A stretch of 64,000 bases of DNA from Oceaniglobus ichthyenteri (GCF_003057885.1 NZ_QAGK01000001.1:1-64000), one strand, 5' to 3'; shown: positions 34,904 through 43,842, numbered from the stretch's first letter. The notes: generated by a model not told the origin, from the letters alone. Numbers and translations: made by a program.

Positions 34904-34922
34904 GCCTCCGGCGGGGATATTT
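34904..34922 (+). repeat. convergent-end repeat, single copy
   Basis: This is an exact copy of the 19-base core GCCTCCGGCGGGGATATTT found at 24917. It lies between the converging XRE-cupin and YejA-like genes. The A-rich tail of the other copies is here replaced by CGGGCAAGAAAAAG. Confidence 0.7.
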
Positions 34923-34930
34923 CGGGCAAG

Positions 34931-34951
34931 AAAAAGCCGGGCGCGCCCCGG
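34931..34951 (-). terminator. intrinsic terminator of the YejA-like gene
   Basis: On the minus strand CCGGG (34951-34947) pairs with CCCGG (34941-34937) around CGCGC, and the stem is followed by CTTTTTC. It lies 26 bases beyond the stop of the solute-binding protein gene, in the correct orientation. Confidence 0.6.
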
Positions 34952-34976
34952 ATTTGCGGTCGGGGGCGCGGTTGGT

Positions 34977-36803
34977 TCAGTTTTCGTACCACCAGATATC
35001 GGGCTGGAACCCTTGCCAATCGCCATAGGCGGGAATGGTTTCGGGGTATTTCAATGACTTGGCATGGGCAATGTAGGACACCGGATTGTGCCAGATCGGA
35101 ATTACGTAGCGCCCCGAGGTCAGCACCCGGTCAAGTGCGCGGGTGGCGGCGACGAAATCATCGCGATCGGTAGCGTTGAGCATGGTATCAATCATCGTTT
35201 CGGCGGCCGGGCTTTTCATGCCCATCCAGTTGCGCGATCCGGGGGTGTCGGCGGATTGCGCGCTCCAATACAGCATCTGTTCATTGCCCGGAGACAGGGA
35301 CAGACCCCGCGTGTAATAGGCCATGTCGAAATCAAACGATTGGGTGCGTTCCTTGTATTGGGCGGCGTCAATGGCAGTGATCGTTGGGTTGATGCCGATG
35401 CGGTTCAGCGATGCGGTATAAAGATCAACGATTTGCTGGGTCTGGGTGTCACCCTGATTGAGCACGATTTCGAAGGTGAAAGGCGTTGCGTTTGCATTTT
35501 TCAGCGTGCCGCCCTGGACCGTCCAACCGGCCTGTTCCAGCAGATCAAGAGCTGCGGCCAGATTTTTGCGATTACGTTCTGATCCATCGCCCTGGGGCAG
35601 GGTATAACCGCTTATTGCGCCGGGCAGCAGATCATCGGCGAAGGGTTGCAAAAGATCAGCAACCGGCGCGGGGGCCGGGCCGGGCACCATACCCAGAACC
35701 GAATTGCCAAAATACGATGTGATGCGCGGGTTCACGCCACCATTCAGCGTTTGGTTGATGAACTCAAAGTTGAAGGCATGAATCATCGCCTCGCGCACGC
35801 GCCAATCGGCAAAGACCGGATTGCGGGTATTCATCACCAGACCGCTGATGCCGGTGGGCCGTTGGTGGGGGATTTCCGATTTCACCACGTCGCCCGATCT
35901 TACCGCCGGAAAATCATATTGCGTGCGCCACTTTTCTGCGTTGGTTTCGCGCATCGTGGTCAGCAGCCCGGCTTTGAACGCTTCGAACATGGCGGTGGCA
36001 TCGCCGAAAAACTCCATGCGGATTTCATCGAGGTTATTGGTGCCCTTGCGAAATGGCAAATCGGCGCCCCAGTAATCGGGATTGCGTTTGAGCTGTACAA
36101 AACGCCCCGGGTCGAAATCGGCAATGACATAGGGCGCGCTGCCGATGGGGATGTCATCAATACCCGACGCGGCAAAATCCTTGCCCTGCCACTGTGATTT
36201 TTTCAGGATCGGGCGCATTCCCATGATCAGCGCCAGTTCACGATCGGCCACATTGAAGGTGAATTTGACCGAACGCGCGCCGGTTTGCTCCATCTTGGCG
36301 ACCTTGGACCAAGTGCCGAGGTAGCGGGGATGGCCGACGGTGCCCAGTGTTTCATAGCTCCACATCACGTCTTCCACCGTGACCGGGCTGCCGTCAGAGA
36401 ATTTGGCCGCCGGATTCAGGGTAAATTCAACCCAGGTGCGCGCGGGATCGGTTTCAACTGATTCGGCCAGAAGACCGTATAATGTGAACGGTTCGTCATA
36501 GCTGCGCCCCAGCAGGGATTCAAAAGCCAGAAATTGCAGCTGCCAAGGCACGCGCCCCTTGAGGATGAACGGATTAAGGGAATCAAACCCGCCGACTTCG
36601 CCTTGAACGATCCGCCCGCCCTTGGGGGCATCGGCGTTTACAAATGGCAAAGACACAAAATCCGGTGGGTTGGCCGGGTCGCCATACATAGCTATGCCAT
36701 GTTCTGGTTCGGCCTGCGCGATTGTGGCGGCCAACATGGCGGCCAGAAACGGGGCCAACGCGCGGGTTGTTTTGGCGATGCGTGGGAAACGATGAATGCT
36801 CAT
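34977..36803 (-). CDS. peptide ABC transporter substrate-binding protein, YejA-like
   Basis: The 608-residue protein has a signal peptide (ATIAQA cleavage region near residue 31) and a class C (DppA/OppA-type) solute-binding fold. HGIAMYGDPANPPDFVSLPF, FDSLNPFILKG, VTVEDVMWSYETL and NPDYWGADLPF match the YejA/microcin C-type branch. No permease or ATPase genes adjoin it, so it either serves a transporter encoded elsewhere or is an orphan. It is a single-gene minus-strand unit with a strong terminator candidate downstream. Confidence 0.88.
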   Translation of the reverse strand: MSIHRFPRIAKTTRALAPFLAAMLAATIAQAEPEHGIAMYGDPANPPDFVSLPFVNADAPKGGRIVQGEVGGFDSLNPFILKGRVPWQLQFLAFESLLGRSYDEPFTLYGLLAESVETDPARTWVEFTLNPAAKFSDGSPVTVEDVMWSYETLGTVGHPRYLGTWSKVAKMEQTGARSVKFTFNVADRELALIMGMRPILKKSQWQGKDFAASGIDDIPIGSAPYVIADFDPGRFVQLKRNPDYWGADLPFRKGTNNLDEIRMEFFGDATAMFEAFKAGLLTTMRETNAEKWRTQYDFPAVRSGDVVKSEIPHQRPTGISGLVMNTRNPVFADWRVREAMIHAFNFEFINQTLNGGVNPRITSYFGNSVLGMVPGPAPAPVADLLQPFADDLLPGAISGYTLPQGDGSERNRKNLAAALDLLEQAGWTVQGGTLKNANATPFTFEIVLNQGDTQTQQIVDLYTASLNRIGINPTITAIDAAQYKERTQSFDFDMAYYTRGLSLSPGNEQMLYWSAQSADTPGSRNWMGMKSPAAETMIDTMLNATDRDDFVAATRALDRVLTSGRYVIPIWHNPVSYIAHAKSLKYPETIPAYGDWQGFQPDIWWYEN

Positions 36804-36879
36804 CTTGGGTATTGTCCTTTCGTTCCCGAAAAATTTACCCGACTTTACGGGGGTATCCGTGTCAATTCAAACTTTTAGC

Positions 36880-36908
36880 TTGGAGAGTGGGCCGGGATTG
36901 GGTATAAG
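36880..36908 (+). promoter_or_regulatory. sigma70-type promoter of a putative small RNA
   Basis: TTGGAG (36880-36885) and TATAAG (36903-36908) are separated by exactly 17 bases, close to the housekeeping -35 and -10 boxes. No ORF start follows within the next 100 bases, but two hairpins and a T-run do. Confidence 0.55.
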
Positions 36909-36914
36909 TGAGTC

Positions 36915-36989
36915 ACTGCTCGATAGGTTTCTTGCCTGTATGAAACCTGCCTCAATAACTCAGCGCCCGCCTTGTGCGGGCGTTTTTTT
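36915..36989 (+). ncRNA. putative small RNA of about 75 nt
   Basis: A transcript starting about seven bases after the TATAAG box would carry a 5' stem-loop, AGGTTTC (36925-36931) with GAAACCT (36942-36948) around a ten-base loop TTGCCTGTAT. An unpaired linker rich in C and A follows, and then an intrinsic terminator ending in seven T. The layout, a hairpin, a single-stranded seed and a U-tailed terminator, is that of Hfq-binding small RNAs, and hfq is present in this window. No known family is recognised. It lies in the 506-bp gap between the YejA-like gene and bdhA. The exact 5' end is a guess. Confidence 0.6.
36964..36989 (+). terminator. strong intrinsic terminator
   Basis: CGCCCGC (36964-36970) and GCGGGCG (36976-36982) form a perfect seven-base-pair GC stem with a CTTGT loop, followed by seven T (36983-36989). 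It is the clearest intrinsic terminator in the window, yet no plus-strand gene precedes it, which implies a short non-coding transcript. Confidence 0.85.
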
Positions 36990-37309
36990 CGTTTGTTCCG
37001 GCAGGTTTGAAGGCCGTTGTTGAACGGTAACCTGCACTGGGATCCTTCGCCGGGATTGATTAAACCCCTTATAGGCTTGACCTTTTGCAACTATTGCCGT
37101 TTTGCGGCGCGGCGGTGCCGGGTATTTGGGCCGACTGCCGCCATGGGGGCGAATGGGCGCTGTGCGATCCACCCGGTTGTATATATCCCACCGGCGAACC
37201 CTTGGCGAATCACTTTGACCATGTTCGTTAATATCGCCGCTCTGGCCCATGGTCATTGCCGCGTGAACGGTTAAAATGGCCAAAACCACCATGTATTTTA
37301 GGAGCGTCC
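36990..37309. other. non-coding region upstream of bdhA
   Basis: These 320 bases hold no ORF that looks real. Candidate frames on both strands are low in family signal, and one would read through the terminator. AGGAGCG before 37310 is the bdhA ribosome-binding site. Several TTGAC-like motifs occur (about 37078 and 37215), but no convincing -35/-10 pair was found. Confidence 0.5.
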
Positions 37310-38083
37310 ATGTCACTTTCGGGAAAAACCGCGATTATCACCGGCAGCAATTCAGGGATCGGCCTGGGGATCGCGTGGGAATTGGCCCGTGCGGGCGCGA
37401 ATGTCGTGCTGAACTCATTCACCGACAACGAAGAAGACCATGCCTTGGCGCGCGAGATCAGCGCCGAAACCGGCACGTCGGCCCGGTATATCAAGGCCGA
37501 TATGTCAAAGGGCGACGAATGCCGCATGCTGATCGAACAGGCCGGGGCGTGTGATATTCTGGTAAACAACGCAGGCATCCAACATGTCGCCGCGATTGAT
37601 GAATTTCCGACCGAAAAATGGGATGCGATCATTGCGATCAACCTGACCTCATCGTTTCACACAACCGCGGCGGCGTTGCCGATGATGCGCAAGGCGGGAT
37701 GGGGCCGGGTGGTGAACATTGCCAGCGCCCATGGATTGACGGCCAGCCCTTATAAATCGGCCTATGTGGCGGCCAAACACGGCATTGTCGGGATGACCAA
37801 AACCGTTGCCTTGGAAACCGCGCAAGAGCCGATCACCTGCAACGCGATTTGCCCGGGATACGTTTTGACCCCCTTGGTCGAGTCGCAAATTCCCGACACG
37901 ATGAAAGAATACGACATGGATCGGGAAACCGTGATCAAAGAGGTCATGTTGCAACGGCAACCGTCGAAAGAATTCGCCACGGTTGAACAATTGGGCGGCA
38001 CCTGTGTGTTTCTGTGTTCGGATGCGGCGGCGCAAATCACCGGCACCACGATCAGCGTTGATGGCGGCTGGACAGCCTTGTGA
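37310..38083 (+). CDS. bdhA: D-3-hydroxybutyrate dehydrogenase
   Basis: The 257-residue short-chain dehydrogenase oxidises 3-hydroxybutyrate to acetoacetate in polyhydroxybutyrate and ketone metabolism. The NAD-binding motif GSNSGIG is at residues 12-18, NNAG at about 85, and the catalytic Ser and YVAAKHG Tyr/Lys follow in IASAHGLTASPYKSAYVAAK. The C-terminal region (CNAICPGYVLTPLVE and MLQRQPSKEFATVEQLG) is typical of BdhA rather than general reductases. ATG 37310 has AGGAG at proper spacing. Its stop overlaps the patatin start by GTGA. Confidence 0.93.
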   Translation: MSLSGKTAIITGSNSGIGLGIAWELARAGANVVLNSFTDNEEDHALAREISAETGTSARYIKADMSKGDECRMLIEQAGACDILVNNAGIQHVAAIDEFPTEKWDAIIAINLTSSFHTTAAALPMMRKAGWGRVVNIASAHGLTASPYKSAYVAAKHGIVGMTKTVALETAQEPITCNAICPGYVLTPLVESQIPDTMKEYDMDRETVIKEVMLQRQPSKEFATVEQLGGTCVFLCSDAAAQITGTTISVDGGWTAL

Positions 38084-39102
38084 GGGCGCCCAAGCGGATC
38101 AACCTCGCGCTTCAGGGGGGCGGTGCACACGGCGCGTTCACCTGGGGCGTTCTGGATCGGCTGCTCGAGGATGAGCGGCTGGAGATCGCCGCCATATCCG
38201 GCACGTCGGCCGGCGCTTTGAATGCCGCCGCGCTGAAGGCAGGGTGGATCGAGGGCGGGGCCAAGGGCGCGCGCGACAATCTGGATTGGTTATGGGGGCA
38301 GGTCATGGGCCTGTCCGATACCCGTGTGGCCGATTGGTTTGCCGCGCTCGCGCCGCCGTCGGATGTGTTTAACGCCATGTTGGAAATGTCTGCCGCCTAT
38401 CTGGCCATTGATGCCAACACCCGGGCCACCAGTCCGTACTCATCCCCGATCGTGATGGAAAATCCGCTGTCTCGGATTGTTGAGCAGTTTCAGTACGATA
38501 AGGTTTGCGCCCATGACGGCCCGGCCTTGTTTATCGGGGCGACGAATGTGCGCGACGGCAAGATCAAGATTTTTCAGGGCGACGATATCTGCACCCTCTC
38601 AATCCTGGCCTCCGCCTGTTTGCCAACCCTGTTTCGCGCCGTTGAAATTGACGGTGAGGCCTATTGGGACGGCGGTTATACGGGCAATCCGGCGTTGTTT
38701 CCGCTGTATGAACCCGAATTTCCCGATGATGTGGTGGTGGTCAACATCAATCCTTTGGTGCGCGCATCGCTGCCACGCACGGCACAGCAAATTGCCAACA
38801 GGATCAATGAGATCAGCTTTAATTCATCGCTGCTGCGCGAATTGCGTGCCGTGCGTTTCGTTCAACGGCTTTTGGAGCAGGGTCAGGTGCAACCGGGCAC
38901 GATGAAGCGGGTTCTGGTGCATATGATTTCGGACGATCCGTTGATGAACGATCTGGGCGTGGCAACAAAAACCATCGCAACGCCTGTGGTCGTATCCCGG
39001 TTAAAGGCCGCCGGACGGGCAGCGGCGGATCAGTTTCTGACCGATCATTTCGATCATATCGGGGAACATTGTACCGTCGATCTGGAGAAAATGTTTAGCT
39101 GA
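38080..39102 (+). CDS. patatin-like phospholipase family protein
   Basis: The 340-residue protein has the patatin oxyanion motif LALQGGGAHGAF at residues 9-20, the nucleophile motif GTSAG at about 41-45 and the Asp of the catalytic dyad in DGGYTGN at about 197. There is no signal peptide. Its GTG start overlaps the bdhA stop, so the two are coupled. The pairing recurs in Rhodobacterales and suggests a lipase or polyhydroxybutyrate granule-related role supplying hydroxybutyrate; that is inference. It is convergent with the DUF502 gene, two bases away. Confidence 0.9.
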   Translation: MRAPKRINLALQGGGAHGAFTWGVLDRLLEDERLEIAAISGTSAGALNAAALKAGWIEGGAKGARDNLDWLWGQVMGLSDTRVADWFAALAPPSDVFNAMLEMSAAYLAIDANTRATSPYSSPIVMENPLSRIVEQFQYDKVCAHDGPALFIGATNVRDGKIKIFQGDDICTLSILASACLPTLFRAVEIDGEAYWDGGYTGNPALFPLYEPEFPDDVVVVNINPLVRASLPRTAQQIANRINEISFNSSLLRELRAVRFVQRLLEQGQVQPGTMKRVLVHMISDDPLMNDLGVATKTIATPVVVSRLKAAGRAAADQFLTDHFDHIGEHCTVDLEKMFS

Positions 39103-39104
39103 TT

Positions 39105-39806
39105 TCACTCTGCCGCGCGATTGGGCAATTCGACCGGCGCCACTTGATTTTTGTTGGGATAGACCAGACCGGCGGAAATCACCAGTTTTGCCGCGTCTTC
39201 AACCGACATGTCCAATTCGATGATTTCGGATTCCGGCACGAACAACAAAAAGCCGGACGTGGGGTTGGGCGTGGTCGGCAAGAACACCGATACCTTGCCT
39301 TCGTCGGCAGGTATCTTTCGTTCGATTTCGCCCTTGGCTTTGGTTGATACGAACGCAATGGCCCAGATTCCGCGGCGTGGATATTCAACCAGACAAGCCC
39401 GATCAAACGAAGTGTCGGTCTGGGCAAACACGGTTTCTGCGATTTGTTTCAAACCGTTATAGACCGATCTGACCACCGGCATCCGATCGACCAGGTTTTC
39501 TCCCCAGCGGATCAGGGACCGCCCGATCAGCCCCTTGGCCAACCACCCGACGACGACCGTAAACACTAAAAAGATGATGACTCCGACACCGCGCAGATTG
39601 ATGCCGATATAGTTTTCAGGCCGGAACCGGCCCGGCACAAACGGCAACACCCAGCCATCGATCCAGCCCACAACCGACCAGATCAACCACATGGTCAGCC
39701 CGATCGGGGCAATCACCACCAACCCGGTCAGAAAACTGCCGCGGATGCTTGTGAAAAAACTGCGGCGGCGCCGTGGCTCGTGATCGTGGTCCAAACCGAT
39801 GCTCAT
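39105..39806 (-). CDS. DUF502 family membrane protein
   Basis: The 233-residue protein has two hydrophobic segments (SFLTGLVVIAPIGLTMWLIW and VGVIIFLVFTVVVGWLAKGL) and the DUF502 core RMPVVRSVYNGLKQIAETV. The C-terminal half, with FVSTKAKGEIE and VFLPTTPNPTSGFLLFVP, is soluble. The family is widespread in bacteria and plants (LCV-like proteins) with no settled function. It stands alone. Confidence 0.9.
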   Translation of the reverse strand: MSIGLDHDHEPRRRRSFFTSIRGSFLTGLVVIAPIGLTMWLIWSVVGWIDGWVLPFVPGRFRPENYIGINLRGVGVIIFLVFTVVVGWLAKGLIGRSLIRWGENLVDRMPVVRSVYNGLKQIAETVFAQTDTSFDRACLVEYPRRGIWAIAFVSTKAKGEIERKIPADEGKVSVFLPTTPNPTSGFLLFVPESEIIELDMSVEDAAKLVISAGLVYPNKNQVAPVELPNRAAE

Positions 39807-39860
39807 TTTTAGGGGTAATCGACCCCCCTCACTTAAGCAGTGCGGGGGGCGCGTGCAATG

Positions 39861-40799
39861 TTACGCCGTATTTTCTGTGGCATCCGCGCGCAGGGCGCTG
39901 ATTTCACAGGCGATTTCACCGGCAAGACGGGCATTGTTCAATACCAGCGCGATATTGGCGCGCAGTGATTGTCCTTCGGTCAGTTCAAAAATACGCGCCA
40001 ACAGGAACGGCGTGACCGATTTTGAGGCAATGCCCTGCGCCTCGGCCTCAGAGATGGCCTGAGCGATGATTGGCGCAAGATCCTGGGGCGGAATTTCTTC
40101 GTCGACGGGAATCGGGTTGGCCACCAATTGCCCACCGGGCAGGCCCATATATCCCCGTGTGACATGGGCGGCGGCCACTTCTGTGGCGCTGTCCATCCGC
40201 AATGGCGCGCCCAGCCCGGAATCGCGTGACCAGAACGCCGGAAACGAATCCTGACCCATGGCAATCACCGGGACGCCATAGGTTTCCAGAACCTCCAGCG
40301 TTTTGGGGATATCCAATATCGCCTTGGCCCCTGCGGCAACAACCGTCACCGCCGTTTGTGCCAATTCCGCCAGATCGGCGGAAATGTCGAATGTGGTTTC
40401 CGCGCCGCGATGCACGCCGCCAATGCCGCCGGTGGCGAACACTTCGATCCCGGCCAGACGCGCCGCGATCATTGTGGCGGCCACGGTTGTGGCGCCGGTG
40501 CCGCCTGTGGCAATACATGCGGCAATATCGGCGCGCGACAGTTTCGCAACCGATTGCGCCTGACCCAGTGCCGTCAGTTCGGATTCTGACAGGCCGATGT
40601 GCAACACACCATCAATCACGGCGATGGTCGCGGGCACTGCGCCCGCCTCGCGCACCGTGCGTTCCACCAGCATCGCGGTTTCCACGTTTTGCGGATAGGG
40701 CATGCCGTGCGTGATGATCGTGCTTTCCAATGCGACCAATGGCAGATTGCCTTCGCGCGCTTCTTCGACTTCGGCCGAAAATTTCATAGGTAGTGTCAT
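39861..40799 (-). CDS. psuG: pseudouridine-5'-phosphate glycosidase
   Basis: PsuG (312 residues) reversibly splits pseudouridine 5'-phosphate into uracil and ribose 5-phosphate, the second step of pseudouridine catabolism. Family motifs are LVALESTIITHGMPYPQN near the N-terminus, ATGGTGATTVAATM, FATGGIGGVHRGAE and SFPAFWSRDSG. The ATG at 40799 overlaps the stop of the kinase gene by one base (TAATG). The next Met, four codons on, is an alternative start. The pair psuK-psuG forms one operon. Confidence 0.94.
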   Translation of the reverse strand: MTLPMKFSAEVEEAREGNLPLVALESTIITHGMPYPQNVETAMLVERTVREAGAVPATIAVIDGVLHIGLSESELTALGQAQSVAKLSRADIAACIATGGTGATTVAATMIAARLAGIEVFATGGIGGVHRGAETTFDISADLAELAQTAVTVVAAGAKAILDIPKTLEVLETYGVPVIAMGQDSFPAFWSRDSGLGAPLRMDSATEVAAAHVTRGYMGLPGGQLVANPIPVDEEIPPQDLAPIIAQAISEAEAQGIASKSVTPFLLARIFELTEGQSLRANIALVLNNARLAGEIACEISALRADATENTA

Positions 40800-41686
40800 T
40801 ATCCCAAATCCCCCGAGACATAGTCAGCTGCCGCGCGCAAGGCGCGATCCAATGCCAATTCTGGCGCATCACCCGATAAATCGGCCGCCATATGCGCCGC
40901 CATAAATGTATCGCCCGCGCCGGTCACGCGGGTGACCAGAACCTCGGGCGGTTGTGCCGTGAATATTCCGGTTGGCCCGGCTTCCGCCACGGATTTCCCA
41001 CCATTGGTCACCAATACCCGGTGCGCGCCACGATCAAACAGGGCCTGCGCGGCGGTCTTGGCATCGTCAAACTGGGTTTTCAGCAAAAGGCCCGCTTCCT
41101 CCAGGTTCACATAAAACGTGGCGCAGGGGTGGGCGAACAGGCCCAGCAAACGCTCGGCCTTGCCCGGTGACGCGGGGGCAACCCGAAGATCGGCACGGGC
41201 AAACAACGGATCCTGCGCGATTGTGTTCAACAATCCCGTGGTCAGATTGCCATCAAGGGCAATCATGCCGGCAAACGGGGTTGCCGCACTGCCCAGCCGA
41301 CCATCGGACAGGGCGCGCAAAATCTTGTCGCCTGCGGCCTCTAACGAATGGGCATCGGCCACCGCCGCAATCAGACCATTCGCGCCCTCGATCGCCATAT
41401 ATCGGTCGGTCGGCAGATCATCAGAGCGATACAGAAAATCGGTGATCATCCCAAGGTTGTGACAGGCAGCAATCAGTTCATCGCCCTCGGCGTCACGCCC
41501 CACAGAGGTAAGAAGTGCGGCTGACAGATCGAACCGCCGCAATGTCATGGCAATATTCATGGCCACACCGCCGGGCAGACGGGTAATGCGCCCGGGCACG
41601 TCCGAACCCACCCGCATGGTGGCGGGGGCGCGGCCGATTATGTCCCATAAAACGGAGCCGATACAAAGGATAGTGGGCGTGTTCAT
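40799..41686 (-). CDS. psuK: pseudouridine kinase, PfkB family
   Basis: The 295-residue PfkB-family kinase shows LCIGSVLWDIIGRAP at the N-terminus, the substrate-binding GGVAMNIAMTLRR, and the catalytic VTRVTGAGDTFMAAHMA with the base Asp. Its overlap with psuG identifies the substrate as pseudouridine. I start at ATG 41686; a longer frame adds 27 residues without family similarity. It is divergent from rpsB, with a 286-bp gap. Confidence 0.9.
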   Translation of the reverse strand: MNTPTILCIGSVLWDIIGRAPATMRVGSDVPGRITRLPGGVAMNIAMTLRRFDLSAALLTSVGRDAEGDELIAACHNLGMITDFLYRSDDLPTDRYMAIEGANGLIAAVADAHSLEAAGDKILRALSDGRLGSAATPFAGMIALDGNLTTGLLNTIAQDPLFARADLRVAPASPGKAERLLGLFAHPCATFYVNLEEAGLLLKTQFDDAKTAAQALFDRGAHRVLVTNGGKSVAEAGPTGIFTAQPPEVLVTRVTGAGDTFMAAHMAADLSGDAPELALDRALRAAADYVSGDLG

Positions 41687-41918
41687 CTGCCGAGTTTTGA
41701 CCCAGACCGGGGCAGGGCGCAAGACAACAGCGCACCGTGAACCAGAAATCCGGTGGAAAAAGCGCACGATGCGCCATCCGGCTTTGCCTTGGGCGTTTCA
41801 ATGGGGCATTTTCCGCACGCCACCCTTGCAAGTGCTGTGCAACCGGTGTATCGCCGCCACACTTCACAGGTGGGGCTTGGGCCGTTGCGGGGAGACATCC
41901 CGTTACAGTCCGCCGGTT

Positions 41919-41930
41919 GAGCATATGCTC
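41919..41930. repeat. perfect 12-bp palindrome in the rpsB leader
   Basis: GAGCATATGCTC is a perfect palindrome about 43 bases before rpsB. A short stem CGGG/CCCG around GAGACAT lies just upstream (about 41888-41902). The 286-bp rpsB upstream region holds no ORF and probably includes the ribosomal-protein promoter and leader. Confidence 0.35.
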
Positions 41931-41972
41931 TGATGGCCCTGCCGAGGCGCAAACCGGAAAAGGAATATGGAC

Positions 41973-42839
41973 ATGGCGCTCCCCGATTTTACCCTGCGGC
42001 AGCTTTTGGAAGCTGGCGTTCACTATGGTCACCAGACTCAGCGCTGGAACCCACGGATGCAGCAATACATCTATGGCGACCGCAATGGCATCCACATCAT
42101 GGATCTGACGCAAACTGTTCCGATGTTGGATCAGGCATTGAAGGTCATTCGTGACACCGTGGCCAAAAACGGCCGCATCCTGTTTGTCGGCACCAAGCGG
42201 CAAGCGCAAAACCCGGTGGCCGATGCCGCCGAAAGATGTGCGCAATATTACATGAACCATCGTTGGTTGGGCGGCACGCTGACCAACTGGAAAACCGTTT
42301 CGCAGTCGATCGCACGTCTGAAATCCATCGACGAAAAGATGGAGCAGGGCGCCGAAGGTCTGACCAAGCGTGAGCGTCTGAGCATGGAGCGTGATCAGGC
42401 CAAGCTGAACGCATCGCTGGGCGGTATCCGCGAAATGGGCGGTGTGCCCGATCTGTTGTTCGTAATCGACGTGAACAAGGAAGACCTGGCCATTGCCGAA
42501 GCGAAGAAGCTGGGCATTCCGGTTGTTGCCGTGGTTGATTCCAACTGTTCGCCCGATGGCATTGATTACATCATTCCCGGCAACGATGACGCCGCTCGCG
42601 CGATCGCGCTTTATTGTGATCTGGCTGCACGCGCTGCGCTGGACGGTATGTCGGCGCAGATGACTGCCGCCGGTGTTGACATGGGCGCCATGGAAGAGGC
42701 CGCCGTCGAAGAGGTGCTGGCCGAGCAGGAAGCCGCCAGAATGCCCCTTGGCGATACGAAAATGGACCAGTCGAACAGCGGCATCGCCAAAGATGCGCCT
42801 TACGATCTGGACAACAAACCGGCCGAACACAAAGCCTGA
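41973..42839 (+). CDS. rpsB: 30S ribosomal protein S2
   Basis: S2 (288 residues) binds the head-body junction of the small subunit. It shows [46 protein letters not shown] and [19 protein letters not shown]. The C-terminal tail of about 50 residues beyond the conserved core is acidic and variable ([13 protein letters not shown]), as in related bacteria, though slightly long. ATG 41973 has AAGGA eight bases upstream; the in-frame ATG at 41967 is too close to it. tsf follows 102 bp downstream, the usual rpsB-tsf order. Confidence 0.97.
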   Translation: MALPDFTLRQLLEAGVHYGHQTQRWNPRMQQYIYGDRNGIHIMDLTQTVPMLDQALKVIRDTVAKNGRILFVGTKRQAQNPVADAAERCAQYYMNHRWLGGTLTNWKTVSQSIARLKSIDEKMEQGAEGLTKRERLSMERDQAKLNASLGGIREMGGVPDLLFVIDVNKEDLAIAEAKKLGIPVVAVVDSNCSPDGIDYIIPGNDDAARAIALYCDLAARAALDGMSAQMTAAGVDMGAMEEAAVEEVLAEQEAARMPLGDTKMDQSNSGIAKDAPYDLDNKPAEHKA

Positions 42840-42941
42840 TTGTTGCGGCGCGCCAGAGATGGCGCGCCACTTCCCAAAATTGCAATCAAGGCGGGCCTGT
42901 CCCGGCTTTGATCCCGCCCAATTGAATAAGGAGAGCCAGCT

Positions 42942-43817
42942 ATGGCAATCACCGCTGCACAAGTGAAAGAACTGCGCGATACCACTGGCGCCGGCATGAT
43001 GGATGCCAAAAAGGCGCTGACCGAAACCGATGGCGACATGGAAGCCGCGGTTGATTGGCTGCGCACCAAAGGTCTGGCCAAGGCTGCCAAGAAATCCGGG
43101 CGCACCGCCGCCGAAGGTCTGGTTGCCGTCAAGGTTGATGGCGGCAAGGGTATCGCCGTCGAAGTGAACTCGGAAACCGATTTTGTCGGCAAGAACGCCG
43201 AATTCCAAAAGATGGTTTCGGACATTGCCGATGTGGCGTTGACCGTCGACAGTGTTGAGGCGCTGAAAGCTGCTGAAATCAATGGCAAGCCTGTCGAAAC
43301 CGTTGTGACCGATGCGATTGCCAAGATTGGTGAAAACATGTCGGTGCGCCGCATGTCGTCAATCACCGGCGAAACGGTTGTGTCCTATGTGCACAATGCC
43401 GCCGCGGATGGGATGGGCAAGATCGGTGTTCTGGTTGCGCTGTCGGGCGCTGACAATGGCATCGGCAAACAGATCGCCATGCACATCGCCGCCACCAACC
43501 CCGCATCCTTGTCCGAGGCCGATCTGGACGATGCCGTGGTGGAAAAAGAAAAGGCCGTTCAGATGGATATCGCCCGCGAAAGCGGCAAGCCAGAAGCCGT
43601 GATCGAAAAGATGATCGTGGGCCGGATGAAGAAATTCATGTCCGAAGTGACGCTGCTGAATCAGGCGTTCGTTGTGAACCCCGACCTGACGGTCGAGGCC
43701 GCCGCAAAAGAAGCAGGCGTTACCGTAACCGGTTTTGTTCGGCTTGAAGTTGGCGAAGGCATCGAAGTGGTCAAGGAAGATTTTGCCGCCGAAGTTGCAA
43801 AAGCCGCCAAAGGCTGA
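42942..43817 (+). CDS. tsf: elongation factor Ts
   Basis: EF-Ts (291 residues) recycles EF-Tu by catalysing GDP release. The N-terminal UBA-like domain includes [19 protein letters not shown]; the core contains [15 protein letters not shown], the TDFV motif that contacts EF-Tu. AAGGAGA lies upstream of ATG 42942. An intrinsic terminator follows at 43843. Confidence 0.97.
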   Translation: MAITAAQVKELRDTTGAGMMDAKKALTETDGDMEAAVDWLRTKGLAKAAKKSGRTAAEGLVAVKVDGGKGIAVEVNSETDFVGKNAEFQKMVSDIADVALTVDSVEALKAAEINGKPVETVVTDAIAKIGENMSVRRMSSITGETVVSYVHNAAADGMGKIGVLVALSGADNGIGKQIAMHIAATNPASLSEADLDDAVVEKEKAVQMDIARESGKPEAVIEKMIVGRMKKFMSEVTLLNQAFVVNPDLTVEAAAKEAGVTVTGFVRLEVGEGIEVVKEDFAAEVAKAAKG

Positions 43818-43822
43818 GCAAG

Positions 43823-43836
43823 TCTCAGATCTGAGA
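43823..43836. repeat. 14-bp perfect palindrome after tsf
   Basis: TCTCAGATCTGAGA is a perfect 14-bp palindrome five bases after the tsf stop and just before the terminator. It could extend the terminator structure or be an operator. Confidence 0.35.
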
Positions 43837-43842
43837 AATTTA

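Noticed and set aside
37017-37274. Plus-strand frame of 85 residues upstream of bdhA
   Set aside because: It has no ribosome-binding site or family signal and a mixed composition; more likely non-coding leader.
36960-37316. Minus-strand frame of 118 residues upstream of bdhA
   Set aside because: It would read into the strong plus-strand terminator, has an Arg/Pro-rich composition and has no recognisable family.
41493-43208. Long 571-residue minus-strand frame across psuK and rpsB
   Set aside because: It is antisense to rpsB and tsf and overlaps psuK in another frame. This is a high-GC third-position artefact.
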